A DNA stretch of 64,000 nucleotides from Bacillota bacterium (GTDB lineage: Bacteria > Bacillota > Clostridia > Christensenellales > Aristaeellaceae), in contig JAFADG010000026.1 in NCBI GenBank assembly GCA_023425025.1, positions 62,001 to 126,000 on the forward strand, in the 5' to 3' direction. Below are positions 36,714-45,931 of this stretch, in pieces. Positions within the stretch are counted from its first letter, which is position 1; every line of letters begins with the position of its first letter. The notes below the pieces were generated by a model, which did not search any database, had not been told where the DNA came from, and was given only the letters and a program-made list of their open reading frames with translations. The position numbers were made by a program, and so were the translations under genes.

Positions 36714-37036
36714 TCCTGGTTCTGTAACTCAAAAAGAAAGCTTTGATACGCTTCTATAACTGCGTTCTTTAATTCTACTTCCCAGGATTCAATATCAGCT
36801 AGCGTAAATACCTTTTCTTCTTTGTTGTTATTAAGTATATTAATCAACACTTCATTCAGTGCCGTTATAATCACATTTATGTCAGGTTCAACTATGTATT
36901 GTGCAAGTAAAGTCATCTTTAAAGCTAATGCCTGTGTTGGCTTTTTCAGATGAATAACAGAACCGTCAAGCAATTTCAAATCAATGTATCTTTGTTCGTA
37001 AACTGACAAGTCCTATGTTTTTACAGTCTTTCCCAT
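36707..37036 (-). CDS. Tail assembly chaperone (gpG-like) with an in-frame TAG
   Basis: 109 codons: MGKTVKT-X-DLSVYEQRYIDLK, with TAG at 37013-37015 (codon 8). The position after the tube gene, the acidic helical content and the -1 slip at its end identify it as the short chaperone product that coats the tape measure during tail assembly. The downstream tape measure gene is absent. Ends with TAA. Confidence 0.72.
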
Positions 37037-37099
37037 GTTTTCACATCCCCTTATTACGTATAGAAAAAAGAAGGGGAGATTTTAACCTCCCCTATTTTA

Positions 37100-37642
37100 T
37101 TACTCGCCGCCTTCTTCAACTTCGTAAGTTTCTGTCAGGATAACAAGCGCACCATTTGCACCATGGGCAACAGCCTTCCAAGTAGCATCAATAACGGTTT
37201 CAGTGTCCGGCCTAAAGCCAAGGGTAAACCCAGCAGAAGCAGTAGCAACCAGCGTAACGCGGAATTTGCCATTCTGATGCACGAACCGCACAACCCACTT
37301 TGTCATTTCACGCGCACCCTTGCCGCCAAGGGTAAGTGTGCGAATACCTTCCTCATCGTCATCTTCATAAGAGCCAGCCGCAGACAGCTTGTGCAGGGTT
37401 TCCATATCCCAGGTCATAACACCGCTTTTCAGTTCAGCGGATTCTTTGATAACAAACCTATGCTGTACGTTGTTGCCATCATCGGCAGTTTCGTACTCTT
37501 CTGGTGTGTAGGTCAGTTCAGCACCACCCTTGATGCGTCCGATAAGATTGCCTTCCACTTCCAAAGTAGCATCAGCAGGGATAGTATCCGTAAAAGCCGC
37601 TACATACAGATTGCCAGAACCCAAAGTAATATTTTCACTCAT
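37100..37642 (-). CDS. Major tail tube protein
   Basis: 180 residues: MSENITLGSGNLYVAAF, then EVEGNLIGRIKGGAELTYTPE and IRTLTLGGKGAREMTKWVVRFVH, the pattern of siphovirus tube proteins, which stack as hexamers to form the tail conduit. No internal TAG. Start 37642; an upstream ATG (37660) overlaps the previous stop. Position between tail terminator and chaperone fits. Confidence 0.82.
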   Translation of the reverse strand: MSENITLGSGNLYVAAFTDTIPADATLEVEGNLIGRIKGGAELTYTPEEYETADDGNNVQHRFVIKESAELKSGVMTWDMETLHKLSAAGSYEDDDEEGIRTLTLGGKGAREMTKWVVRFVHQNGKFRVTLVATASAGFTLGFRPDTETVIDATWKAVAHGANGALVILTETYEVEEGGE

Positions 37643-37656
37643 ATAATTCACTCCCA

Positions 37657-38028
37657 TCATTTTCTGTAGGTTATATAATAATAACCAGTGTTGTGATATG
37701 TATTTGTTTCGTAATTGAAAAGATTCCCACCGCCATTTAAAGCTACTTGCATGATACCGCTGGTAAGTGTTTCATCACCCAGAGTAAGCAAAGCGTTACG
37801 GATAGCATTATCAATAGACATACTGTTTTCAAGCGTTTTTGTTATGGTCGTAATTTCAATACGCCAAGTCTCTTTGACTTTATCATCTTCCAGGGGAACA
37901 GGGGTGTAGACAATACAATCCTGCGAAGGATCAGAAGTATGGAAAGGATAAATTCTGTTGCCTAACTAGGCTTGTACTGCTGTATCAGCTTTAAGTACAC
38001 TAATAATACTCTTAATCGCTTCCATCAT
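37657..38028 (-). CDS. Tail completion/terminator protein (DUF3168-like) with an in-frame TAG
   Basis: 123 codons: MEAIKSIISVLKADTAVQA-X-LGNRIYPFHTSDPSQDCIVYTP in essence, with TAG at 37966-37968 (codon 21). The RIYP motif and an ETWRIEITTI strand are typical of the family that caps the tail tube. AAGGGG precedes the double ATG, and the gene overlaps both neighbours, as in intact phages. Ends with TGA inside an ATGA overlap. Confidence 0.8.
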
Positions 38029-38437
38029 CTAACACCCCTTTAAAATATGATAGTATCTCTTGACGTTTTGAATCTACTGCCTTTTGAAGAAATGGATTCG
38101 GCTTTTGTCCTTTGGTAGTTCTCCATTCGCCCGTTTCCAAGTCTTTATACTTCCAAGGTACTTGTTTTCTGCCTAATGGAGAATATATGCCCGTACCCTC
38201 ATGGACATAAGGCGCATATGAAATATTTGTTCCAACGTAGCCAACAAGTTTACCGTCTTCTTTTTCCACGGAAGTTGTTATGCTTTGGCGTAGTGTACCA
38301 TCATCATAAGGACATTCTCTTTTTGCTTCTGTTTCTACGGCCATGCATGCATCTGTTAAAGCTTTGATACAAGCGGCTTCCTATTCTTCCGGCATGTTTG
38401 CCAAGGCAGCGAGAACTTCACTTGCATCAATCGGCAT
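38012..38437 (-). CDS. HK97 gp10-like head-tail protein with an in-frame TAG
   Basis: 141 codons: MPIDASEVLAALANMPEE-X-EAACIKALTDA, with TAG at 38381-38383 (codon 19). Then VETEAKRECPYDDGTLRQSI, the AK..(P).D.GTLR.S hallmark, and YAPYVHEGTG and KPNPFLQKAV. This family joins head and tail. It overlaps the previous and next genes, arguing against decay. Ends with TAA. Confidence 0.85.
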
Positions 38438-38735
38438 TGGCAACACCGCCTTGCGCCTGAAGGTATAGTATTGTGAAACTACCTGATGGATTTACGGAAT
38501 TGATAAGGTATTCAGTGTCATCTTTCAAAAGCCACATACCAGCCTTTATACCTGAATCCTGTGTTAAGGCTGTATGTGTAGTGCTTTGCGTTATCATGCT
38601 GTTCTGTGCGTATATACTGCCACTCCCAAACGACAAGAAGCATTGAATGCTTTTGATAAGCTGTTTACTTGATACCTTTCCATAATCGCCATCAGTTTCA
38701 ACCATGCCATATAATTGCGCTGTCTGCATAATCAT
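38427..38735 (-). CDS. Putative head-tail stopper/minor capsid protein
   Basis: 102 residues, MIMQTAQLYGMVETDGDYGKVSS, then WLLKDDTEYLINSVNPSGSFTILYLQAQG. It starts in an ATGA overlap with the connector stop and ends within the gp10-like gene. Position and size fit a head-closure protein; sequence alone is not decisive. No internal TAG. Confidence 0.65.
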   Translation of the reverse strand: MIMQTAQLYGMVETDGDYGKVSSKQLIKSIQCFLSFGSGSIYAQNSMITQSTTHTALTQDSGIKAGMWLLKDDTEYLINSVNPSGSFTILYLQAQGGVANAD

Positions 38736-39031
38736 ATCAGCTTCACCCGCCTAAAATGGTTCAGGGAAGCATAAATATCAGCCGTATAGCTATCACGATA
38801 ATCTTCCCTAATGCCACTATAAGAAGCCCCTGAAAGCCCTGCACCGTGCCTTGTATTGTACTTGTGGGCAATCATCTGTGCTTGCGTATTGTCCTATGCA
38901 ACAGGTACGCTATCAATATTGCAATATGCTTTGATTTCATCCGCTACGATTTCAGTCAGCATATCCAGAATGGCAGAATAGGCTTCACCATCAATACCAA
39001 GCAGTACAGCCGCTTTCTGTTGTGGTGTCAT
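38732..39031 (-). CDS. Head-tail connector protein with an in-frame TAG
   Basis: 99 codons: MTPQQKAAVLLGIDGEAYSA...IKAYCNIDSVPVA-X-DNTQAQMIAHKYNTRHGAGLSG, with TAG at 38894-38896 (codon 46). The C-terminal KYN...GLSGASYSGIREDYRD is the pattern of gp6-type connectors. Relatives I recall have Leu at X. AAAGGGGG precedes the ATG. Without TAG readthrough only 45 residues would be made. Ends with TGA. Confidence 0.8.
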
Positions 39032-39096
39032 AATATTTCCCCCTTTCCCATAAAGGGAAGGGAAGGAGGAATACCCCTTCCCCTATTCAGTTTTGA

Positions 39097-39888
39097 TTAC
39101 TCGTCAGCTTCCAGAATCTTTACCACTTTGGTAGCGTCGGTCAAGGCCACAAGGCCAACACGCCGCATGATAACGGTATTGGTGCGGGTTTCCTTTGCCC
39201 TATCTTGTTCAACCTCAGATTCCTTCTTAATGAAGCAGGTCACAGCAGAAGGATGTGCCAGATAAGCAACACCAGCATCAACCAGCTTGCTAACGATGAC
39301 AGGCACACCAGAAAGAGTACCAATGGCACCATCAGCAATAACCCTGCCAAGTTCCTTAGACTTGAAGTCTTCATCCTTGCGGATAGCGGCTTTCAGGTCT
39401 GTGCCGATAACCAGGAACAATCCAGATTCATCTTCCAAATTCATCTTCGCAATGGCATCTACAACTGTATCATAGCTGATAGCACCGCCATTTGCATAAG
39501 TCTGTTCCAATGTGGCCTTGTCCAACTCAGCGAAGAATTTGCTGTTCAAGTCATTAATCATAGTTGTGGAAGCACCTTCAAGGATGAAGTCCACAACATG
39601 GTTATCCTGCATAGCATCTTCATCGGTGTAATCTGCTACCTGCTGATAGACTTCCACTTCATAAGGGGAAGTAGCGAAGGTGATAGAACCACGTACGGTG
39701 TTACCAGCACCAGCGGCAACCTTTTGCACAGCGCCAGAATAGGTATACTTGTTAACCTTCTTAATCATGCCAGCGTTTTCAGCAAGACTGGCATCAATAG
39801 TCATCTAGCCTTTAACAGCCAGCTTAGTATTTAGAAGGTCGGTGAGTTTGGATTCCAGAATAAAGTTTTCGTATACGGTATTAGCCAT
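39097..39888 (-). CDS. Major capsid protein with an in-frame TAG
   Basis: 263 codons: MANTVYENFILESKLTDLLN...KLAVKG-X-MTIDASLAENAGM, with TAG at 39805-39807 (codon 28). This start is the familiar N-terminus of a clostridial phage coat protein family in which the sequence runs uninterrupted into MTID. AGGAGTG precedes the ATG at 39888. The rest is intact to TAA. Without readthrough no complete coat protein could be made from the proper ribosome binding site. Confidence 0.92.
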
Positions 39889-39907
39889 TAATAATCACTC
39901 CTAATCA

Positions 39908-40459
39908 TTATTGTTTTGTAAGTTTGTCGTATAGTTCCTTATTGGTGTTAAACAGGTTTGTACGTTCTGCAATACCCATTTTCTTGAAAGCGTCAGCAGT
40001 AATTTCAGCAAAAGCACCGCCAACCTTTGGTGTACCAGAAGCAAGACGCTTGCGTACCTCAGCTTCCACGTTCTTAGCAAGTTCCTTTTGAAACAGCTTA
40101 ATGTTTTCCATCATGGCATCTGCATCATCGGAAACAATGAAGTCAAGGAAGGCAAGAGAAATGCCTTTTTCAGCCATCACTTTAGCAGCCTGAATTTTAT
40201 TTTCCTGCACAGCCAAAGCCTTTTCTTTATCTGCCAAGGCTTTTTCACGTTCATCAAGCTGGTACTGTACCTTTTCTTCAGCACCCATACGTGCCAGCTT
40301 TTCAGCTTCAGATACTTTTGCCTGCGTTTTCCGTTCCCACTTCTTTAGCGCATCGCTGATACGTCTATCAACGTCTGCTTCAGTGTACATTTTCTCTTGG
40401 GTTTCCTGATTTTCAGTTACAGAATTGTTTTCTGCCCCTGTTACCTTATTTTCTTCCAT
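39908..40459 (-). CDS. Phage capsid scaffolding protein
   Basis: 183 residues, highly charged and helical: YTEADVDRRISDALKKWERK, a long coiled coil with REKALADKEKALAVQENK, and a C-terminal GTPKVGG...FKKMGIAERT segment, as in DUF4355-type scaffolds that guide procapsid assembly. Start MEENKV at 40459 with AAAGGATGG spacing. It is just upstream of the capsid gene. No TAG. Confidence 0.85.
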   Translation of the reverse strand: MEENKVTGAENNSVTENQETQEKMYTEADVDRRISDALKKWERKTQAKVSEAEKLARMGAEEKVQYQLDEREKALADKEKALAVQENKIQAAKVMAEKGISLAFLDFIVSDDADAMMENIKLFQKELAKNVEAEVRKRLASGTPKVGGAFAEITADAFKKMGIAERTNLFNTNKELYDKLTKQ

Positions 40460-40613
40460 TTCAACCATCCTTTCAGTTATGACATATCATCATCCCTGTG
40501 TTTTATTTAGTTTGCTTGTTTATTGCCTAGCACCCTAGAAAGGCATATGAACAAAACACAATCACAGCATGGAGTCGTAATTGTGCCTTACCGCATGTTT
40601 TGGATTGCCTGAA

Positions 40614-40640
40614 TTTAAATGTTCATAATGAACATTTAAA
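40614..40640. promoter_or_regulatory. Perfect 12-bp-arm palindrome between scaffold and MuF-like genes
   Basis: TTTAAATGTTCA-TAA-TGAACATTTAAA. It lies in a 224-bp gap of the late operon. It could be an RNA hairpin or protein site. On the minus strand a 37-codon frame (start near 40675, one TAG) crosses it, so it may also be coding. Confidence 0.5.
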
Positions 40641-40683
40641 AAGTCAGTCTATTTTCTTTTGCTGAAAACCAGCATTAGAAAAG

Positions 40684-41493
40684 TTATTTAAGTTCCACTA
40701 TAGGTGCGTAACAGCACCGACATCTTGCATGGTGCGGAACAATTGGACATGCGTTAATAGGATATATCCCTTTGCCATATCCAATATCCTGATTGCCTTT
40801 TTCCTGGCATACTTCGCATGTACGTTCGTCTTCCGCTATCATGAATTCCATAAGCTGTACGCCAGCTTCAAGGTATCCAGCTTTAGAAGCTTCACTAAAG
40901 ACATAGGCTGATTCTGTGCGTACAAGCCTGTCAGCATTTCCAAAACTGACTTTGAAGTCCTCCATCAGCCCAGCCTTGATAGCATTTGGTGTCTTACCTT
41001 GCAGAATCAGCCGTGTTATATCTTCTTTTACTCTATCCGCAATGGAAGAAGCATTCTTCCATATGCGGCTACTGTAGTTTGCCCCTGCCCAATTTTCATT
41101 CAGCAGTTGCATCATCTGTTTGCTGTGCATGATATTGAATGCTATGTCTTTCCTGCCCAACTGCTGAAGTGTAATACCCTATGTTTGATGAAATACTTCT
41201 TCCAACATGCTTTCCATGATGGTTATCTGTTGCCGTGCCATACCATTAAAGCCTTCATAGTTTTTATCCATCAATGCCTTCCACTTGCTGAAATTCCATA
41301 GCTGTGTACGGCTGATATCATCAATACCTGCATTGGTAAGCTGAAGGAGTAGGCTATCTACTTCCTTTACCAAGTTCCTATACAAATCCTTATGAAGTGC
41401 GGCCTGACGCTTTACAGCCTTATCTGCAAGTCTTTCAGCCGTGTTTCTGTTGTCAACTATGCGACCTTGCCAGTATTCAGATACTTGTGCCAT
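40684..41493 (-). CDS. Minor head protein (MuF/SPP1 gp7-like) with an in-frame TAG
   Basis: 269 codons, TAG at 41179-41181 (about codon 105): ...ESMLEEVFHQT-X-GITLQQLGRKDIAF. The C-terminal domain shows RTESAYVFSEASKAGYLEAG, DERTCEVCQ and CPIVPHHARCRCCYAP, the MuF signature. Both halves are in the same frame and together have family length. It overlaps the portal end. Ends with TAA. Confidence 0.88.
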
Positions 41494-42799
41494 CAGCATC
41501 ACCACCGCTTATATCAAAAGGCAAGGAAACAGAAGCTTCCTTTTCAGCATTGCGCTTGTCAATCTCTGCCTGTGCATCAATATCAAGTCCAAGCATCTGT
41601 ATCTGTGTTTCTTCAGAAAGCAGGTGTCCAACCTTCTGGATGAAGTCGGCAATTTCAACCTGATTTTGTGGTAAGCTTCTATGAAACTGCATACCGATTG
41701 ACATATAATCAAAGTCACTTCCCAATACAGACAAGGCATTGCAAATCAGTTCAAAGCGTCTTTGGAGTGCCAGCTTAAAGTAGCGTTCTTTAATGCCAGC
41801 GGTATTCTCCAACCCCAGCAGCTTATACTTCATAGCCACACCAGAAGCATTGGCTGCAAAGTTTTCATCTGTCATATCAGGTGTTTTACTGAAAAGCAGA
41901 ATGTTACTATGCAGCCGCTTCTTCATGTTTTCCGTTGCGGTATCATTACTGGCCTTGATAAGCCATTCAGCTTTTGCATCCGCTGGAAGAAGCATAACAC
42001 GCTGTTCCTTCATTGCAGCTATGTCACTGGCTTCTGTACCTTGTAGGCCTGTCAGTGCAAGATACGCATCAGTAAAATACTGGAAGTCATCCATTGTTAA
42101 GGATTCAAGCAGGTTATAACTATCAATCAGCGTTAGTACTGGTTCAAAATCCCCCTGCACATCACCGTTATTCTGATACACGCAAACAGGCACATCATTG
42201 AAATAGTGCTGTGTTTCCTCTATGAAGCTGATAGCATAGCCTTCAAGCAGATACCGCCTGGTGCTTGCTTTATCGTATACTTCCACATAGGTTTTAACGT
42301 TGCCTGTCATGATGTCAGTTTCATCATAAAACCTGATGAAGTACAGCAGCGCATTTTCAAGCGTATTGTTATAGATGGGTATGCAGTACTGTGCGTCAAG
42401 CGCTTTGAACCTGATATTTGCATCAGCATCATGATACAGCAATTCATAGGCCACACCATAAATACTGCAATCCATTGCCAGCTTGCTATTCTCCTGGCTT
42501 TCATCATTATAAGCCAGAATACCGTCAAATACCATCTGACTATCATTATCAGGATAACTATAGGTGACGGCCTCACCTGCAAAGAATGCAGCCATGGTAT
42601 CAGTTATAAGCTTTGGATATCCTGATACCAGCTTGTTACATGGCTTACTGGTATCCTGCACTGTGCGCTTCAAGATGTCATGTTTACCAATATAGTAGTC
42701 ATGAAGCTTGCCCTATCTGGCACTTTCTGTACGGTGTATTTCAACATATTTTTGTACCATATGTTCAGATAAAACCGCGTCAGATGAAAGTCTGTACAA
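41477..42799 (-). CDS. Phage portal protein with an in-frame TAG
   Basis: 440 codons. The N-terminus reads ...KYVEIHRTESAR-X-GKLHDYYIGKHDILKR, with TAG at 42713-42715 (codon 29), followed by the classical NKLVSGYPKLITDTMAAFFAGEAV. SPP1-type portal: dodecameric DNA gate at the capsid vertex. AAAGGAGG at 42807-42814 lies 7 nt from the TTG at 42799 and 1 nt from an ATG at 42805. Ends with TGA overlapping the MuF-like gene. Confidence 0.9.
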
Positions 42800-42935
42800 T
42801 TCCATTCCTCCTTTGTATAAGCAAATCATAGGGTTTTTCATTCAAAAAACGATTTGAATTTTACCCTAGTAAATATGTGTCTCTTTATTAATCGTTCAAA
42901 ATAGAGTCTGTTTGTATAAGGTATTCTTATGCTTT

Positions 42936-44174
42936 TTACAAACCCAGCTTTGTCTTTGACATTGTCTGTAACCGCTGGTTATTGTCTATGCATTGCATGC
43001 TATACCGCAAGGCATCCATCAGGTGATTATACTTATCAATGGCTTCATTGATGTATTCCCCTGATTGCCTATCCTTCATCCAAGCATAGTTTTGTAATTC
43101 CACCTGCACATTCACGCAGGAAGGATGCACAATAAGCTTGTATTGCTGAAGAAGCTGAATCCCTTGCAGTATGCTTCCCTGGCCTTTTATCGCTGGTTTT
43201 ATGCGTCCTATGCCATGTTTTAGCCGCAATTCATCAATGCTTTTCTGTTCTGCACTATCCGCAATGATGACTTCTTTTGCATAGCCTTTGTACTTGATAA
43301 CGTCTGCAATCTGGTTGTTCAGCTATCCCTTCTGGTATACTTCATCAAAGATGTAAATCGTCTTCTCCTGTTGATTTACTATGCATGCCACCAATGCAGA
43401 TTCATCCTGCACATAGCCAAAGTCAAGGCCTATGCATAGCTGGCCTTTAAGCTGCTTCCAATCAAATATTTGTTCTGCCCAGTTATTATAGACAAGCTTG
43501 TCAAGCGTACAGAAGTCACCCAATGCATAGATGTTATACCATGTTGGGTTAGTCTGCTTCATGTCTTCCAGCCTTGCAACATAATCAGCAGGAAGGAAGG
43601 CATTGTCTTTGTATGTTGTTTTTACGATAAGTGTATTATTAGGTGTTCCATTTTCAAACCAGTGTTTATAGCACCAATTGGCCTTTGATACAGGGTTAAA
43701 TGACAAGAAGAATTGCAGGTTATCAACCTTTGCACGTAACCGCAAATCAAGCTGAAGAAAGTCTTCCTCTGTTCCTTCTGTTGCTTCTTCAAACCAAATA
43801 TCTGTAATACCGGCTATTGATTTCAGCTTTTCAACGTCATCAAGCCCTTTAAACAGCAGCATGCTTCCTGAAGGAAGGGTTATTGTCATGTTGCTTAGAT
43901 TCACCTGACAATAGGCCAGAATACCAAACTTCCGTATGGCTTCCAGCATCAATTGAAAGCATGAATCCCTTAGTGTTGCGGCTACCTTCCTGGCTATCTA
44001 CACCTTGCGCTTGCTATTCAAGGCTTTGGTTAGTATTTTCTGTGCTATGAAGTGTGATTTTCCAGAACCAGCGCCGCCATAGTAGACTTCATAACGGTTT
44101 TCATACCGTTTCAGATACGGCCTGTATGTGGCATTGATGACTTCAGACTTCAGTTTGATATTAATCGCTGGCAT
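42936..44174 (-). CDS. terL: Terminase large subunit with two in-frame TAG codons
   Basis: 412 codons. Walker A is YYGGAGSGKSHFIAQK; the first TAG (43998-44000) follows in NSKRKV-X-IARKVAATLRD; Walker B is ITDIWFEEATE; the nuclease domain starts with IGLDFGYVQD; the second TAG (43323-43325) is in DEVYQKG-X-LNNQIADVI, and IIADSAE gives the last acidic residues. All three open segments are in one frame and together reach normal TerL length. Packages DNA into the procapsid. Start overlaps terS. Ends with TAA. Confidence 0.93.
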
Positions 44175-44502
44175 CTTCAATACCTACTGTTATAGTCAAT
44201 TCCCCTGATGTTTCAACCCTTTGTCCAGCAAGCAGTATGCTTCTTTCCAGCAACGTTTTAGCAGCACCCAATTCTACTGACGGGTTACCACATTTGGTAA
44301 GTCTTATAACTGTTTTTACCGCATCAGGAATAGCGTCGGATAGCATGCGCCGCAATGCATCATCATACGCTTGCTGGAATTCCGGTTTATTGAACCATTG
44401 GGAAAGAGTAGCTATATTTATGCCAATTTCTTTTGCTACGTCACCCTTTAGTTTTTCTTGCATCAGCTATTCAATCGCCTTAACTTGCTTTATAGACAAC
44501 AT
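44161..44502 (-). CDS. terS: Terminase small subunit with an in-frame TAG
   Basis: 113 codons: MLSIKQVKAIE-X-LMQEKLKGDVAKEIGINIATLSQWFNK, with TAG at 44467-44469 (codon 12), inside the DNA-binding helix-turn-helix. The homeodomain-like HTH and C-terminal oligomerisation part recognise phage DNA for packaging. AAGGGGG is 7 nt before ATG 44502. Family members usually have Leu or another hydrophobic residue at X, as I recall. Ends with TAA. Confidence 0.85.
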
Positions 44503-44536
44503 AAACATACCCCCCTTCATTTTGCAGATTTTTAGA

Positions 44537-45202
44537 TTACAAATTGAACTTATACTTATTGAAAATATTATTAATTCTCTTCATGATAACACCATAAACA
44601 ACAGCATAATTCCGAGTCGGAACATTTGGCATATCGTCGCTCAGTATTCCCTCAAAATGATACTTTTTTGCCATATTCCTCAGATTCTCTATATGTTGTT
44701 CTGGTGCCTTATCTTTATCCATAGTTTCATAAAACATCAAGTCACTAACTAAAGAAAGAAGCACATCAATTTCATTATATGTATCTTCGCTGAATAACAT
44801 ATTTGCTACAAATCGAACTTCGTCCATCCTATTAATAAATGCAATTTCTCCATGAATATCCAATTTCTTTTCAAAGAACTTTGCTGGAAAATCCTTTTCA
44901 AAAAATCTGTATACACTAAAAGCCTTATCCATTACAGCAATCTTTGCTTCACGTTTGCGCAATTCTTCTTCTCTACTTTGCTGTCTATTCGCTTGTAGCA
45001 AGGCAAATATACTGATAGATAAAGCAGCAAGTCCCAAAAAAACAGAACCAATTACGCCAGCAATTTCCCACCCATTACTATCAACAATAGAAACAAACAC
45101 CGGCAAAGGTGAAACCGTTGGCGTTGGAATAGGTGCTGCCGTTGGCGCTGTAGTAGCCGTTGGGATAACAGTAGAAACAGCATTCAGAAAAGCGTAGAAC
45201 AT
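44537..45202 (-). CDS. Membrane-anchored helical protein of unknown function
   Basis: About 221 residues from ATG 45202 (AAGGCGGTGG upstream). A Thr/Ala/Pro-rich N-terminal stretch (ATTAPTAAPIPTPTVSP) is followed by one membrane helix (GVIGSVFLGLAALSISIFALL), a charged coiled coil (QQSREEELRKREAKI), and a helical domain with MDKAFSVYRFFEKDF. Layout parallels the two proteins at 49320-50637. It is placed between the tRNA and terS. Superinfection exclusion or defence is possible, but only inferred. Ends with TAA. Confidence 0.7.
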   Translation of the reverse strand: MFYAFLNAVSTVIPTATTAPTAAPIPTPTVSPLPVFVSIVDSNGWEIAGVIGSVFLGLAALSISIFALLQANRQQSREEELRKREAKIAVMDKAFSVYRFFEKDFPAKFFEKKLDIHGEIAFINRMDEVRFVANMLFSEDTYNEIDVLLSLVSDLMFYETMDKDKAPEQHIENLRNMAKKYHFEGILSDDMPNVPTRNYAVVYGVIMKRINNIFNKYKFNL

Positions 45203-45266
45203 ACATCCACCGCCTTCGACATTTTCCACCATTATACAGCAAATGATATCGCAATTCAAATAAAAA

Positions 45267-45344
45267 TGGTACTGGCGAAGGTATTTGAAACCTTACTTGT
45301 ACGGGTTTAGAATCCGTTGCGTCTGCCTATTGCGCCACGCCAGC
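45267..45344 (-). tRNA. Suppressor tRNA with CUA anticodon (reads UAG)
   Basis: Read on the minus strand: acceptor stem GCTGGCG/CGCCAGT (6 pairs plus G-T), encoded ACCA end, D arm GCGCAATAGGCAGACGC, anticodon arm ACGGA-TTCTAAA-CCCGT (one A-C mismatch), six-base variable loop, T arm AAGGT-TTCAAAT-ACCTT. The anticodon CTA corresponds to forward bases 45308-45310. The D arm resembles bacterial tRNA-Leu and the discriminator is A, but the variable arm is short. It sits inside the prophage, which supports decoding of its in-frame TAG codons. Confidence 0.85.
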
Positions 45345-45391
45345 ATAATAAAGAAGGGGACAGCCCCCTTCTCATAGAATCGAATATTTTG

Positions 45392-45931
45392 TTATGCAAT
45401 TATCTTCCACTTGTCCAAACCGCAGAATTTACACCCTTGTTCCTCTGATACAAACCAACACCCATAGTAAATAATGATATCCATTAATGGAATTAGTGCA
45501 ACTTCAGTAGTCTTTGCTTTGCCAACCAGTTCATGAACTAATCCATCTTTGTGTTTGTTATAATATTCTCGCAAGTGATTTTTGTTAAATATCCAGAACT
45601 GTTTATTATCAGCAGGTGCTGTAGCTGCAAAAACCACCACAAAATCAACCCATGAATCTTCAGATAATCCCCACCCATAATCACCATTTGGCTTGTTATT
45701 GTAGGTTTCAAAAGCGATATTTTCAGTCCCATAGATGCAGGTGTCCCACTTGACATCAAAGATAACTGTCTCACCTTTGTATTCACCTTTTATATCAACC
45801 CAGTGTTTGAAATCATCATCTTTGTTGTAAGGATGTAGTTTCCATCCAGTTCTGATTAACCAAACCCTAAACAAATGTTCCCCAATGTCACCTTGCTTTT
45901 TATTCACATCCCAATTGTCAACATTTTTCAT
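45392..45931 (-). CDS. PD-(D/E)XK nuclease-like protein
   Basis: 179 residues. GDIGEHLFRVWLIRTGW (Glu), HWVDIKGEYKGETVIFDVKWD (Asp and D.K) and TENIAFETYNN form the PD-(D/E)XK core order. A Cys pair (GCKFCGLDKW) closes the protein. The fold suggests a phage endonuclease or resolvase-like enzyme acting on DNA. Start ATG 45931 behind AAGGCGTG. It lies just upstream of the suppressor tRNA. Ends with TAA. Confidence 0.68.
   Translation of the reverse strand: MKNVDNWDVNKKQGDIGEHLFRVWLIRTGWKLHPYNKDDDFKHWVDIKGEYKGETVIFDVKWDTCIYGTENIAFETYNNKPNGDYGWGLSEDSWVDFVVVFAATAPADNKQFWIFNKNHLREYYNKHKDGLVHELVGKAKTTEVALIPLMDIIIYYGCWFVSEEQGCKFCGLDKWKIIA

Noticed and set aside
35427..44502. Reading the TAG-interrupted phage genes as ordinary pseudogenes or sequencing errors
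   Set aside because: Random decay would give a mixture of TAA, TGA, TAG and frameshifts. All twelve interruptions are TAG, the frames, overlaps and ribosome binding sites are otherwise intact, and a CUA tRNA is encoded in the same element.
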